Origin: Hygrocybe punicea
Lineage: Eukaryota; Basidiomycota; Agaricomycetes; Agaricales; Hygrophoraceae
DNA: 64,000 nucleotides
Assembly (NCBI GenBank): GCA_963556145.1
Contig: OY744473.1
Location: forward strand, 4,836,001-4,900,000
Direction of reading: 5' to 3'
The position numbers and the translations under genes were made by a program. Of this stretch, positions 10,304 to 22,037 are shown piece by piece (the stretch's first letter is position 1; each line of letters starts with the position of its first letter). The notes beneath the pieces were generated by a model that saw only the letters and a program-made list of their open reading frames with translations, was not told where the DNA came from and ran no database searches.

Positions 10304-11100
10304 ATAAATCATGATTCTTAGTCTTGAATTGATTTTTGTCATATTTCATTACATGAATAACGAATATGGCTAATTATATATGGACTCCGCTTGGAACAGA
10401 TACCCACCCGACTTCAATGTCCCTCTCAGGTGCCCAAAAAACTTCACTACGTCGACCAAAACATCCGACTCACTGTCAAGTAAAATGTGCTGCAAAACAT
10501 GCTGACAGTGTAAAACAAGCATCTACAGCTCTGTTATCTCGAAGAATTTTGCGCCCATCTCGTCGGTGTTCGTCTATATGGCGGCGACTAAGGCCAAAAC
10601 ATTTATTAAACTTATCTTCTCAATAATTCAAACTAGTAGGTGCTCATGTTGTGTATTCTGTAATGGCTCATGATATAGACTGATCCATTATGCCACTGGA
10701 TTTTCTAGATGTTTGGGAAAGCATACAACATATTGTGGGCGATGATAGCAGTTAGTAAAATATACTGGCATCCCAACCAGATTCAAGTGTTGGCTAGTGC
10801 TCACTGACACAAGTGCGTGCAATATCTATTTTCTATTTATTTTACTGATCATTTTACAAGAAACTTCTTCAGATACACCTATTCTGCACGTTTATTTTTT
10901 ATTTTTTATTTTGTTGTTTATTGTTCTACCTTCCAAAGCAAGAGCTGTATCTACCTGCATATATATTAGATGAGCTGCAGCTAGTGTAGATTTCTCGTCT
11001 GAACCACTCTGTGTTTCCGTATTTATTCATGCCCATGGTTCCCAAAGAATGCCCAATAGGTGCGAACCGTGTGATGGCTGATTTGGTGTAAGTCACACCT
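10304..11100. other. Intergenic, no gene recognised
   Basis: An open stretch at 10366-10626 (86 codons) is rich in Arg, Ser and Lys and has no recognisable motif. The remainder is AT-rich spacer with poly-T tracts near 10890-10920. Confidence 0.4.
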
Positions 11101-11109
11101 AATTTGCGC

Positions 11110-11560
11110 AACAGGAGTGTAAGAAGAGGCATGCAAACTTGTGAATTGGTTAGAGATTCTAAAGACCAAAAGCATGGTTAATGGATTCCGAGTAGATGAA
11201 GGAACCTCACCTAGCACTTGTGAGGCCTGTCAAAAAACTGTTCGAACCGCCCATTTCCCCAGGAAGCCACAGGACATTCAAAGATGTCCAGGGAACAAAC
11301 TCTCAGTGAGGTATGGGGTCCCGCGTGATTTCAAGCTATCGGAGGATCCAAATATTACGCATCGTGCACGACACAAAGAGGATCTGCACTGTCTACTTCA
11401 TGAGAACGAAAGTTTGAAAGATCAAACTACTGACAGGATCAAGCAACATGTCAAAGATCAAACTACTGACGGGATCAAGCAACATGTCAACGAGAGGAAA
11501 TGCACTATGATTTGCAAGCAAGGTTCTTTAGTTTAGTGTCTACAAAAGGAGCTGGTAACA
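11110..11560 (+). pseudogene. Ty1/Copia GAG-pre-integrase/integrase remnant
   Basis: The frame NWLEILKTKSMVNGFRVDEG followed by TCEACQ resembles the zinc-binding GAG-pre-integrase segment of Copia polyproteins. After a frame change, SEVWGPA, one stop and FQAIGGSKYYASCTTQRG resemble the start of the integrase core (usual form D-x-WGP…YY..F.D). A 35 bp direct duplication (aagatcaaactactgac…) lies at about 11417-11490. Frameshifts and a stop show it is a dead fragment. No LTRs were found nearby. Confidence 0.55.
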
Positions 11561-12844
11561 AAGAAATGGCTAAATGGGCCACAGAATAACAATTGAAATG
11601 AATCCGAATCCGTACCTCTTCGTAGTTGTGTGTTTTACAGGTTGTCAATCCGTCGCTGGGAACGCCCTCATTTTAACAGGGAGAGTGTGTTCAGGGGAAT
11701 GCAGCGTTGTTATGTGCTTCTCATCACATTCCCGCCATCCAAGAACTTCAAGACATATCTGTTCTTGTACATGTAGCAGAAGATGACACAACAAGAGGGT
11801 CTTGTCGATATCATGGCTAAATACTGTCTCCAGCAGCTGGCGTTCATCACCAAGAAGGGCCCAAGAGGCAAACCGTCCTCCATTGCCGAACTCGAGACTG
11901 CCTCGGTGACCTCGGCTTTGTCTGTATGAGTGAATATCTGACAATTAGGATGCTGCATTCAATCCGTCAACCTTTGGGAAATCACTGGATGCTAATATAT
12001 GTCTGCAAGAGCATAACTACCCACAAGAAAAAGTCCCAATCATTCTTCCCTTCCTCGCAGACGGCATCCTTACACTTGGGGCACCAAATCTGAAGGGATA
12101 ATCCGCGTGCCGGGGGATGGGGACTTGGTGTGAAGGAAGCAATGGGAGGGGTTGTGGCAGGCCAAGGAGCCAAGCAGGGTGAGGAGTGGGGGCGGGACAA
12201 AGGGAATATGAATAGAACGATTGGAAGTAAAATGTGAGACTCGGGAATTGGGCGTTGAACGTTAGGTGTGTCTATTTATTTATTTGAGGTTATTATTCAT
12301 TCATGTATTTATTATTTTTATCTATGCTACTTTTACCCAACTAATATCACTGTTTTGCTCAAACGGTTCTGCCGATTGCTTAGTTATGGAAGACATGCTT
12401 TATACACTCGAAAAGCTTTCAGATGAGTTACCTACATAACGGAAACTTTTGTGATCTAACGATAAGGCTACCCTTAGCAAAGTACCGTATTATTATGATT
12501 TCTGCTTGTCCAAGGAGTACACGTAAAAACCTACGGGGTTCGCAAGATGGTTACCGTTGCATCACCAAATTGGGGTTCGGGTCTGGGTCTGGGTGCATAC
12601 TATTAATGAAGATTGGTATTATGTCGGAACCAGTTCTTGGAATCCTAGATTCTAATCACTGGAACTTGTTCCAACACTTGAGCCCAGCATGTTCCAATTT
12701 CAGTTTCCAGCTAGGCATCACATTTCGTCACGGAGTGTTCTTTGCCACAAGACCAGACCATGTGATCTTTCTTGCGAAGAGTGTACCATTCCCCATTGGT
12801 CATTATAATCACAAAGATAAATCTATGTAGTTGTAGGTGAATGG
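11561..12844. other. Intergenic, possible unidentified remnant
   Basis: Between 11650 and 11930 one plus-strand frame reads AFITKKGPRGKPSSIAELETAS, which looks like former coding sequence, but stops surround it and I cannot assign a family. No gene is supported from there to 12844. Confidence 0.3.
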
Positions 12845-13212
12845 CACTGGATGCAAGCCATATCTTCTCAAAATATCTTGAAGTTATCTTGAAATTAAAA
12901 CATGTTACTTTAACACATCATTGTAAGAAAAGGTTTAAAAACATTTTGAATAATTTCTGTTCATTTTAAAGGAAGTTATCATAAAAATATCTTGCGTGCT
13001 ATCTTAAAAGAAATACAATTTCACAGTCTGTGAACATCTTTTCTTTTCTCATAATTTTACCATATCTTTATCATACCTTTTTCAGAAATATACAAAAAAT
13101 AGGCACTATACATCTTAATGTTTTCTGCAAATGAAATGTTAAAATAATATGGATTAATTTCAAAACAATTTCATGATATTTTTATTAGAAATATTATGGC
13201 TTGCATCCAGTG
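12845..13212. mobile_element. MITE-like element with CACTGGATGCAAGCCATA inverted ends
   Basis: A 368 bp AT-rich segment has perfect 18 bp inverted ends (CACTGGATGCAAGCCATA… and its complement) and weaker complementarity further inward. The trinucleotide TGG sits just outside both ends, so a 3 bp target duplication is possible. There is no coding capacity. The superfamily is uncertain: a 3 bp duplication suggests PIF/Harbinger, but TGG is not the usual TWA. Confidence 0.6.
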
Positions 13213-15698
13213 TGGGTTATATGTACGGAAAGGTGTACTGGAGGTTGGCACACTGGTACCTGCCAAAGCGCTTATCCCATGAATGTCACAAATTAATCAT
13301 CAAAAGATCATAGCACAACTAGCTGATACCGTTGAGGCAAAAGTTATAACCACATGAAAAGATGAGCTCAATGACCTGAATGATCTGTATCTTTACCCTT
13401 GCCCTTTCCATCTTTGTTCTTTCCCTTTCCACCTCCACCCTTGCCCTTTCCAACTGTAGCACCTGTAGCTGGGGGGAATAATTTGTCATCATTGTCCACC
13501 TCTGTCAGGTGCACTGCTCCTGGAATTACTACCACCTCCTCACCAGCAGCAAAACAAGCAGTTGAACAGTATTCTTGTGCTTGCTTTAATGTCAACTTCA
13601 GCCACTTGAGGATGGAATAAGCACAAGCTTGTGCATATGCCAGGTCACCTGCCTCAAGAGCATGTAAAACTGACAACCCAACCTCCTTCTTGGCATCTTT
13701 ATCACCATATTTTTCTGGCCTCAGGATCATGATAATGAGGCTGAGGAGACTCTTCTTTCCAATAACACCTAAATGATGATGTGAGCATGTATTACAATTG
13801 GACTTGTGAGCATCACTTACGCGATTCCATTCAGTACCGGAGCGAAATAAGCATCCAGCATAAAGTCCTGAAAGATCCCTCACATCTATCATTGGTGAGG
13901 TATTCTGACCTGCTCAATGATCTGACAAATCTTGTGAGATGCATCGTTTCTAGGTGGAAGAAATATCCTCCAGTGAAGATGGTAGGAACAGGTGTATACA
14001 CCATATGGCAGACCCCTGGAGGTTGCACCCTGTAAGTAGCCATGGTTAGATCTTGGTGAGACAAACATCAAAAAGTAATAGAAAGAATAATGCATACATA
14101 ACATCCCCCTCTTCCAACACAACAGTCACCATATTACAATCAAAGCCTTTCCTTTCATCCCAATCCCGAACTGCCCTATACCTCTCCCCCATCTCAGCCT
14201 CCGAGATATCTTCTTGTAGACCCTTATGGCACATAATGCCCCACACTTTGGACCCATGCTCTGCCACTACATAGGTAGCTAGCCCACAACAGTCATTGTG
14301 AGGGTTGGTAAGAGCTCCAGCATGAGTTAATATTCTCCAACCCGGAGATGACCAGTTCGCAGGTCTAATGAATTCTGGACCAAACCCAGGGTACGCAGAG
14401 ATCTTTTTCTGTGTTGCCTTCCGCTTGAACTGGAGATGGAATGTGTGGTTCCATGCTATTGTCGAATCTAGAAGAGGGGTCAAGAAGAACGGTGGGTTCG
14501 GAACCAGATGTTTAGAATCCAACCAGTTTCCGCAAATATCGGGATCATCTATCGAATCCACAAATTCCTGCAGACTAGTTGTAATGTGGTAATCCCAAAG
14601 AGGTTCTCCTGGCTTGGCATGTCTGTTTTTGGTGAATTGATGATGGTCAAACCAAGTTACTGGTTGTCCCAGATTTCCAAAGTTGAGTTGCAACCCCAAC
14701 TTTGTGAAGTCGCAAGGTAGATCCCGACGCCAGCCACGAATGACAACAGAAGTGAAATTTGAGATATGTTTCTTGATCTTCTCCATTAGGTGTTCTAGGC
14801 TTTTATGGATTTCAGAGGATCTGTAGTCCATCGGTCGCCGAAGGCAATCGTCTAGCTCTATGACAACCACCAAATCCTTGGCTGTGCAGGAGTTCACCTT
14901 CTGGATAGGTTGTGTCACACCGGGTTCGGAAGTGGTGCTGGTTCCGGGAACGTCACAACTTCCAACAACTGGTCTGGATGCCATGTCCATAACACATGCT
15001 CGTTCAAAGTCCTATATATATAGAATTAAATTTATCTAGAATTAAATTTATACTTATGTTAACTACATAACTCACATAAGGTGTTCTGGATCCAACAAAC
15101 GGAAGGTAAGTCTCCATTCCATTCTGCCAGCGAACCTTGTCAGCATTGGCTGGGAACCCACGCTCTGTTCTAACAAATCTCAGCTGTATATCTGTATATT
15201 AACAAAAAAAGGAATCTTGGGACATTCTGAGGCCACTTGCCTGATCCGAGCAACTTCCAGGTTGTCCGGCTTCGTGAACTCGTTCTGATGATTCCTGCCA
15301 ATTCCAATTTTCCAAGCGCGATTGTTCTGAAAGTCAATCAGCTGAATATTCATTCACACACATATTGACTGGGCAAGACTCACTTGAGGGTCCTGTTCTT
15401 CCTTCTGAGTCTCCTTCCACAACCCAAGGCCTTGTACGTTTGGTCACTGATGACTTCAACAGTTCCGTCATCCTTGGAGAAAGCCCAAAGCAATTCAGCA
15501 CATCTGAATCCTTCTCCCATGTGCTGTCAGGGTGTCGCTCAAGCTCTGCTGCTGATATCCAGCTAGGGTAAGCAGACTCGTCAATATGCAGATAGGCATC
15601 TGGCTCAGTGGGGTGTTTTGTTGTGGTCCTGAGATCTAGGGGTTCCCACTGGTTTTGGTCCCGGATGTTTATCGAACCTCTACTGTAGTTATACACGA

Positions 15699-15881
15699 TG
15701 TAGAGACATCTATATCTCTGGGTACGTATTCACTCATTTTACTATATTCTCTATTTGTTCTATTATTTGTATGTAGTGGCTGTTGTAAATAGTCACAAAC
15801 AAGTTGAGTTTTGGGTTTCTATCCCACTGACAACGGACTCGCACCCCGAATCCGCGCCTACCCAGGCTGCGTTCATCCACA
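15699..15881 (+). repeat. 5' LTR of the 15.7 kb element
   Basis: Direct copy of 17962-18145. TG…CA ends, preceded by ACGA. Confidence 0.8.
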
Positions 15882-16409
15882 TCTGGAGCCCACCGCGAGG
15901 AGTGTCAAGCTCACTTCACATTTCCCTCTTTGACTTCGCCAATTTTGGCACCTTTCCCTCTTTCTGGCAGCAACAGCGCCCCCATAGTCAACAGCGCCCC
16001 ATATTCGTCAGCATTTCGAGCACCCCTAGTCTTCTGTCAGCTCTTAGACCCATCCCCGATGTTTTCGACACCTCAGTATACTTTCTTCGTACCAGTTGCG
16101 CCTCCTTGGCTGCAGAACACGGCTCTTTTGCCTTTTTGTCACGGCATCACAGCCACGTCACACGGTGTTCAATACATCCCCCCCTCCGCATTTCCCATTT
16201 ATTTCACTAATCCCGCCACCTCCACTCATTTCAACACATCCAATGGACCCGGTATTCAACGCCCCACAGATCCCGCTTGAAAAACCGCGCCCGGAAAGCC
16301 CCAAAACGGCCGCAACGAGCCCGTCCAACAAGGAGCGCCTCATGCACGTCCGACGCGTAACGGACGATTCGTAGATGAAGGAAGACAAACCCAATGCAAC
16401 GGATGTTGC

Positions 16410-17816
16410 ATGTACGGTCATAGGTACGCCCCCCGTCGTTCCCGTGGTTGCCGCGCAGGTAAACGCGTCCGCGCGCACAAATCCAACGTGAATACGCGTA
16501 TTGACGCGTCTCCACCCGTTTCCGCCTCGTTTCGGCCCCCGTCTTCGCGTACGCCCTCGCAATCGTCCCCAGAGGTGTTCCAACACACGCCGCCATCGTC
16601 TGTGCCCGCGCCGTCCCCGGAAAAATGCGTCCGCGCGCGCCAACGCGACCAAAATACGCGTATCGACGCGTCCCCCCTCGTTTCACACCCGAGTCGCCCC
16701 CCGTTTGCGCCTACGGACACGCCGTCGTACCCAGAGACGAACCTTCACGCGCCCCTACCGTTTGCGCCCTCGCCAGCCTCAGGACGACCCGCCCACGCGC
16801 CCCAACACGTCGAAAACACGCGTATCGACACAACCACCTCCGTTTCGCCCTTGTTTCGCCCGCCGTCACCGTCTACGCCCTCGCTGTCGTCCCAAGAGGC
16901 CAGCCGTGACATGCCCCCACCGTTTGAGCCCGCGTCGTCCCCAGGAATCCGCGCTAGCGCCCCGCAGACGCCGTTTTCAACATCGGCCCCCGTTTCTGCC
17001 CCCATTCCACTCCCATTTCGCCTGCCGTCAGCGTCTACGCCCTCTCCGTCGTCCCCGGATGCAAGCCACGACGTACACCCGTCGTTTGAACGCGCACCAT
17101 CCCCAGGAAAACGCCTCCGCGCGCGCCCAAGGCCGATTTCCACGCGTCCCGGCGCGTCTGCCTCCGTTTCACCCCCGTTTCGCCCCGCGTTCGCGTCCAC
17201 AGCCTCGACGTCGTCCCTAGAGGCGAACTGTTACATGCCCCCGCCGTCTGACCCCGTGCCATCGCCAGAAAAATGCGTCCGCGCGCATATCGACACATCC
17301 GCCCCCGTTCCGCTCTCGTTTCGACCCCCGGCAGCCGCGTACCACCGACAGGACCCCCATATCGCCCTCCGTGACACCGTTCAAGCCGCCCCCGCCGCGT
17401 TTGAGCCTCCAACGCCGTCCCACATCGCCCCACCATTGGCCCCTGCATTCCATCATCCAGGACCAACAATGGACCCACGGACCAGCCCCTACGCCCACGA
17501 TCCACCCCATGGAGCCTCGCAGGCCCATTCAGTAGCCCATACCACGACCCTGCGCTCGACCCCATCCTGCTATGCCCATGCACTGCCGCTCCATGACTTT
17601 GTACCCACTACACCCTTGTCGTTATCCCCAGAAGCAGGCCAGGGCATGTTGCCAACATCCACGTTTGCCACTGACGACATACCTGCTTTGACTTTGCTTG
17701 CGCTCGAGTCAGCATTGTTATCCCTCAAGGCCCTCAAGGTTCTGGAGCAAAAGTTGGTAAAGTTGGTGGATCGGTTGGAGAAGTTGGAAGACTTTGTGTT
17801 GGAAGATTCCTGTTGA
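16410..17816 (+). CDS. Proline/serine-rich protein with about 54-residue tandem repeats (LTR element cargo)
   Basis: An open frame of 468 codons encodes about five copies of a roughly 54-residue (162 bp) unit. The unit starts near 16491, 16653, 16814, 16975, 17137 and, partially, 17287. Its consensus is like N-T-R-I-D-x-S-x-x-V-S-P-x-F-R-P-P-S, then a Ser/Pro tract and a P-S-P-x-K-x-x-R-A end. The C-terminus (about residues 420-465) is a Leu/Lys/Glu-rich helix (LALESALLSLKALKVLEQKL) likely to form a coiled coil. The true start may lie upstream in another frame (MDPVFNAPQIPLEK at 16243, which meets a TAG). It may be a Gag-like structural protein; no nucleic-acid-binding knuckle was seen. Unusually GC-rich compared with its surroundings. 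Confidence 0.55.
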   Translation: MYGHRYAPRRSRGCRAGKRVRAHKSNVNTRIDASPPVSASFRPPSSRTPSQSSPEVFQHTPPSSVPAPSPEKCVRARQRDQNTRIDASPLVSHPSRPPFAPTDTPSYPETNLHAPLPFAPSPASGRPAHAPQHVENTRIDTTTSVSPLFRPPSPSTPSLSSQEASRDMPPPFEPASSPGIRASAPQTPFSTSAPVSAPIPLPFRLPSASTPSPSSPDASHDVHPSFERAPSPGKRLRARPRPISTRPGASASVSPPFRPAFASTASTSSLEANCYMPPPSDPVPSPEKCVRAHIDTSAPVPLSFRPPAAAYHRQDPHIALRDTVQAAPAAFEPPTPSHIAPPLAPAFHHPGPTMDPRTSPYAHDPPHGASQAHSVAHTTTLRSTPSCYAHALPLHDFVPTTPLSLSPEAGQGMLPTSTFATDDIPALTLLALESALLSLKALKVLEQKLVKLVDRLEKLEDFVLEDSC

Positions 17817-17961
17817 GTTGATTGGATTTTTGTTTTTGTTTTGTTTTGTTTGTTTTGTTTTCAGTATTGTCCCTTCCCTCCCTCCCTTTTTCTTTTTCCT
17901 ATTTCTTCCTCCCTTGCCTTATGTGAGACTGGGGACAGTCTCTATTTGTGTCCCTACTGGA

Positions 17962-18145
17962 TGTAGAGACATCTATATCTCTGGGTACGTATTCACTCAT
18001 TTTACTATATTCTCTATTTGTTCTATTATTTGTATGTAGTGGCTGTTGTAAATAGTCACAAACAAGAAGAGTTTTGGGTTTTGACCCCAGTGACAACGAT
18101 CTCGCACACAACGAATCCGCGCCTACCCAGGCTGCGTTCACCACA
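17962..18145 (+). repeat. 3' LTR of the 15.7 kb element
   Basis: Direct copy of 15699-15881, followed by the target duplication ACGA. No convincing purine tract precedes it. Confidence 0.8.
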
Positions 18146-18299
18146 ACGATATCACCGGCTGAGCCCTCCAGCATTTCACTTTGAGATAATGTCAAGTACA
18201 GACTTGAAATCGACCTCGGGCTGGCAGTTTCCAACTTCACATAAACCTCCTTTTGAAGTAAAGCTACAAATTCTTTGACAGAGTTGTTGCCAGACATTG

Positions 18300-18900
18300 A
18301 ACCTAGATTTCTGCAAACGTTTTAGAGCAACAGTGTTGCGTGTGGATTTTTTTAAACTCAGTTAGAACCAATCATAAAAAGCCACACCGAGAAACCAATG
18401 ATTGTAGCCACACCTATTGTAGCCTTTTCTTTAAAAGAAAACCATCCAGCTTGTCAAAGTCGCAAAGACAATCTCTGAGATACAGAAAGTTCTGGTTCCG
18501 CAACCAGAACCACAAATATAATATTGAATTTTATAAAATTTATACGGTAATTCCTTTTATATCCATTTACAAACCATAAACAATAAATCCAACTCTCGTC
18601 TTTCTCAAAAATAAGGTACATGATAAGCAAGATAAATTGGCACCTCTTGTGCTTAGACATAAACGCAGAAATACAGCACTCTCTTGTGTGGAATGCAGGA
18701 GGTTTGTTCACCCTCCAGCATTTACATGTCAACTTGTAACAGTTTTCAATTTAGGTTGAAACTGAGGGACCTTCTCGCCTTCCATGATTTGTGTGTGCCA
18801 AAATTCTTTCATACAGGTGCAGCCGCATCTTTCCATGTAGTAACTGTGTCAAGAAAGGTGTCTCGGAAATGTGTCCCGAGGTATGTCGTGTCGAAGGCCC
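18300..18900. other. Intergenic, no gene recognised
   Basis: AT-rich spacer between two decayed genes. It contains one small inverted word, ttctggttccgcaaccagaa, at about 18490. Confidence 0.4.
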
Positions 18901-18901
18901 C

Positions 18902-21240
18902 TCATGTATGTGTCAAAGCATCAACACAAATTACCCCATCATGCTCACTCCATAGATATCCCCACCTATGGAGCCACTCACGCACGCCAGTGGCAAACCG
19001 TGTACTCCCTGAATATTTGCCAGTATGCTTTTCTTCGCCAACTGAGATATAAGCTAATAAATGAGTACTATATATTACAACTGCACCAATACTACCCACC
19101 TAATCCATAAAAATTCTCTCGCTCCAGCTGAATAAAAAGCGATAAATGTATCAACGGGACAGTTTTTTAGAATGGTGGAACCCACCGCCGGAAGAAATTC
19201 CCCTAACACATCAGTAGCTTCATTGGAATGCAATCCACGTAAATCCAACATGCTTCCTGTTCGCTCTTCCGGTGTTAGTTTGCCTCCCCTGACCACATCT
19301 TTGCTGGCAATACCCAGACAGACACCCAGACCACCACCACGGACTTGACCTCTGTTTGTCCTGTCTCCCGCCTCATCGGACCAACTTGTGTCTCAGGTTT
19401 TCACGGCCTGTTCAGAGAGCTTGGCGCGTTCTCGAACAAGTTTCTCAGCGGCTTCCACCATTTCAATAATCATTTTCGCGTTCAAATCGTGCCCTTCTCT
19501 GCTGAATCATTTAGCGGCTGCTCCATCTCCATGTCGCCATGCATCCGCAGCATGCAACAAACATGTGTTGCTGGCAGCACCAAGTCACAGAGCCTGAGAA
19601 CGATAATTCATGTAGAGGTTGTTGATGGATTCGCCTGTGGGGTTGGTAATAATGATGGCGGATGTAGACAACTTGGGGGCTACAATAGCAGACCTAAGTT
19701 ACCCATAGCTTCTCGATGAGCGACCTGTTTGGGGTCATTGTAAGCGCTTGCAGCAAATGCAGGTGAAATTCCAGTTGGCTTCTTGACAGCAGCTGCAAAC
19801 TGTGTCCTGCCAGGGTCATGGTATATCTTGTCATCACGGCAATAACTCCCTCTCCTCATGTTCCTTCCGACGGAATGATCAAACCCCAATACGGGAAACT
19901 TGTCTGGAGGTGGGCTATGTGGGGCAGAACTCAGAGTTGCGTAAGACACGGCCGTGGTAAGACTGGCAACATCAACATTCTTCGGCAGATGATGCAGAAA
20001 TTCGCAGCTGTCTGGCTTTGTGCAAGTGCCACGCAACCAAAAACGACACAGGGCTCGTTCAAGATCGTGACTTGGAAACAAAATGGGGACGTTAAGCTAG
20101 GGACCCCGAATGTTAGACGACATACCTGAAATGACAATCGGCTCAGAGACATTCTCCGGCCAAAAAATATCGGCACACCCGATTACCCCCTTGCGCGAGA
20201 TGCCCATTAACATGCCCTAGTGGATTAGCTCCGCAGGAATTGGAATTTTGATACCCGGCCCTGCTTCCGCGCCCTACGCCGACTTCCCTTGATACTAGTG
20301 TTATTCTATTACCCATTTGTTTCATTCCGACGGGAGGACTCTGGGGTGCAACAGGTAACGCGCGGTCGACAAGCTATGCCATTGCCCGTTCAAACTCATA
20401 TCCATTTGCAGCCAATGCATTTTCCAACTCTGACGGGGCGAGCGTTGAACCGAAAACAGAGCTGAGGACGTCATACCGTCCGTAAGCATGGCAGTGGCTT
20501 CTGGATCAATTTCCATGGAGCTTTCCAGATATGCATTGGGGTTTAACCCGTAAGGATTTGAAGACTGTCCCAGGTCAAGGAACTGAAAATCATCAGGGGA
20601 ATGAGAGGAATTGGAGTTGGAAGAACTTGGCCACGGAGTATCAAATCCGAGGCTGTGATAGAATGGAAGGATTGGGTAAATAATTTGGGTGCAAATGGAT
20701 CAAATGGATCTTCTTCGTAATCATCTCCAGGATGAAGAGAAGATCGTAGAGTTGAGCTGGGAGTGAGTGGATGGGGAAGAACTAACTAGTCTAGCAGTAA
20801 GGGCGCTGCAATAGCAAGGTTAGAAGTCGCTCGGCAGGTTAGATGAGCCCATAGATCGGGAGACGGAGTATCAGATCTCAGAGCTGTTGGCAAGCCTGGA
20901 TTCGAAGATGTGGCAGAGAGAGGCGCAGGATCGGCTTGAATTCGGATTCTTTGGCATTCAGAAGGCGAGGGGAAGACAGAGGAGACGATGGGAGGCTAGC
21001 TGTGAATTGAGCGTGAGTATACGTAGCTTGAATATGAGCTATGGTTGAAGAGGATTGGGGAGAGATGCTGCGAGCAGTTGTGTGCGACGAAGGTTGAGCC
21101 ATCCCTGATGCCAATGGTGATGTCAAAGGCGTGTGTGGCCTCTGGAAGGCAAGGCCTAGAGGGGAAGTCGGGGCAGAAGTTGGGGTGTCCGGTCGCAGGC
21201 GGTTGGAGTTGGACGAGGCTCGGGATGAAGGCCGAGACAT
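18902..21240 (-). pseudogene. CCCH zinc-finger / DUF1771 / Smr-domain protein, decayed copy
   Basis: On the minus strand from MSRPSSRASSNSNRL (21240) comes a Ser/Pro-rich start, then (in a shifted frame) TPSPDLWAH and TSNLAIAAPLL. Next are a CUE-like segment (FDVLSSVFGSTLAPSELENAL, about 20420), tandem CCCH fingers (CRYFLAGEC… and CRFWLRGTCTKPDSCEFLH, about 20150-20050) and a DUF1771-like helix region with AADAWRHGD (about 19540). The Smr domain has LDLRGLHSNEATDVL (about 19250), VGEEKHTGKYSG, and ends REWLHRWGYLW…DGVICVDALTH at 18902. This order is typical of fungal CCCH-Smr proteins, possible RNA-binding nucleases. At least one frameshift and three TGA stops (19585-19587, 19507-19509, 19393-19395) inactivate it. 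Confidence 0.8.
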
Positions 21241-21299
21241 TGGACCGCGTGTTGGGGTCAGAATTGGAAAGGGACACCGGCGACATCATCCCTGTGCTT

Positions 21300-22037
21300 G
21301 TGCATTAGGTCAAGTACGTTTTGCTCAAGCTGTGGATACAGAGTCTGTCAATTTCGAAATATACATCAGTGACAGCACAAACTGTCCCGTCGTCAATAGC
21401 ATAAGTTTCTTTCAGGAGAGCCTTGAGGTCACCTCTTGTTCCCCTTCCAGAAGACCTACGACTCGCTGAACGAGCAGAGGACTAACGCGACTGCAATCAT
21501 CAGCCTCGACCTCGACCTGCTCTCTAAAGGCTTGAATTGCCGATGGATTCTTCCCAACAGATACGAAGATGAAGGCAAGGATTCCTAGAGAGCATTTCCA
21601 TTAAACCAGAGTCAAAAGTTGATTGTGAAAGTGTTGCTTTCACAATTTCATGTCTCACGTGTCGAACGTAGTTGAAAATCCTGGAAAAGAAATTTAATCG
21701 TCAAAATTCTATTGCACCCTCTCAGCCTTGCAGAGCACTTATAATCATACCTAAACGACCCTGGGTTATTGGAACATTAGCCCAGACATGAAACAACGAG
21801 CTCTGCAGCTCCTGGATCAAGGCTGGAAGATGGATCCATGGAACATATTGCTGATGAGTACTCGGAGCCTCATCGAAGAGTATTGGATGATGGCTCGAAA
21901 TATATGCTGCGTATGGGCATGTAGACCCACCCAGTGTGTTGCGCAGCCGTCCACGCTTGTGAAGAGTTTTTCATGACGTTTCCGGCTAAGTACAAAGTGT
22001 ATGGCAGCAATCTTCAAGAATAGAAGTACAAAGTATC
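21300..22037. other. Intergenic between two decayed genes
   Basis: No convincing gene. Short open stretches exist on both strands without motifs. Confidence 0.35.

Larger units (their letters stand above)
15699..18145 (+). mobile_element. Short-LTR element without pol, encoding a proline-rich repeat protein
   Basis: Direct repeats 15699-15881 and 17962-18145 (183/184 bp) start TGTAGAGACATC and end CCACA, the classical TG…CA form. ACGA flanks both sides (15695-15698 and 18146-18149), a 4 bp target duplication, and removing the element restores the host JmjC frame. The two LTRs differ at about ten positions, so the insertion is not recent. Two bases after the 5' LTR, TGGAGCCCACCG could be a primer site, but I cannot match it to a tRNA. 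No reverse transcriptase, integrase or RNase H is encoded. It is a non-autonomous element. Confidence 0.8.
13368..18297 (-). pseudogene. JmjC-domain (2-oxoglutarate/Fe oxygenase-like) gene interrupted by an LTR element
   Basis: The minus-strand gene starts MSGNNSVKEF at 18297, is interrupted at 18145/15699 by an LTR element, and resumes YNYSRGSINIRDQNQWEP. Removing the insert and one target copy restores the frame. Further exons carry GRNHQNEFTKPDNLEVARI, LRFVRTERGFPANADKVRW and DFERACVMDMASRPVV, then the long exon 14990-14099. JmjC iron ligands are visible: His and Asp in LTNPHNDCCGLATYV (about 14295) and the distal His in PPGVCHMVYTPVPTIFTGG after an intron (about 14007). The tail to 13368 is Gly/Lys-rich. 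The splice near 13830 could not be fixed and may hide a frameshift. JmjC proteins usually hydroxylate or demethylate proteins. The insertion probably inactivates this copy. Confidence 0.7.

Noticed and set aside
10366..10626. 86-codon open frame right of the outer mariner
   Set aside because: Highly basic low-information composition, no motif and no splice partners; insufficient for a gene call.
16418..17583. Several long minus-strand frames (100-182 codons) and alternative plus frames across the 15.7 kb element
   Set aside because: Composition shadows of the CpG-rich tandem repeat coding region.
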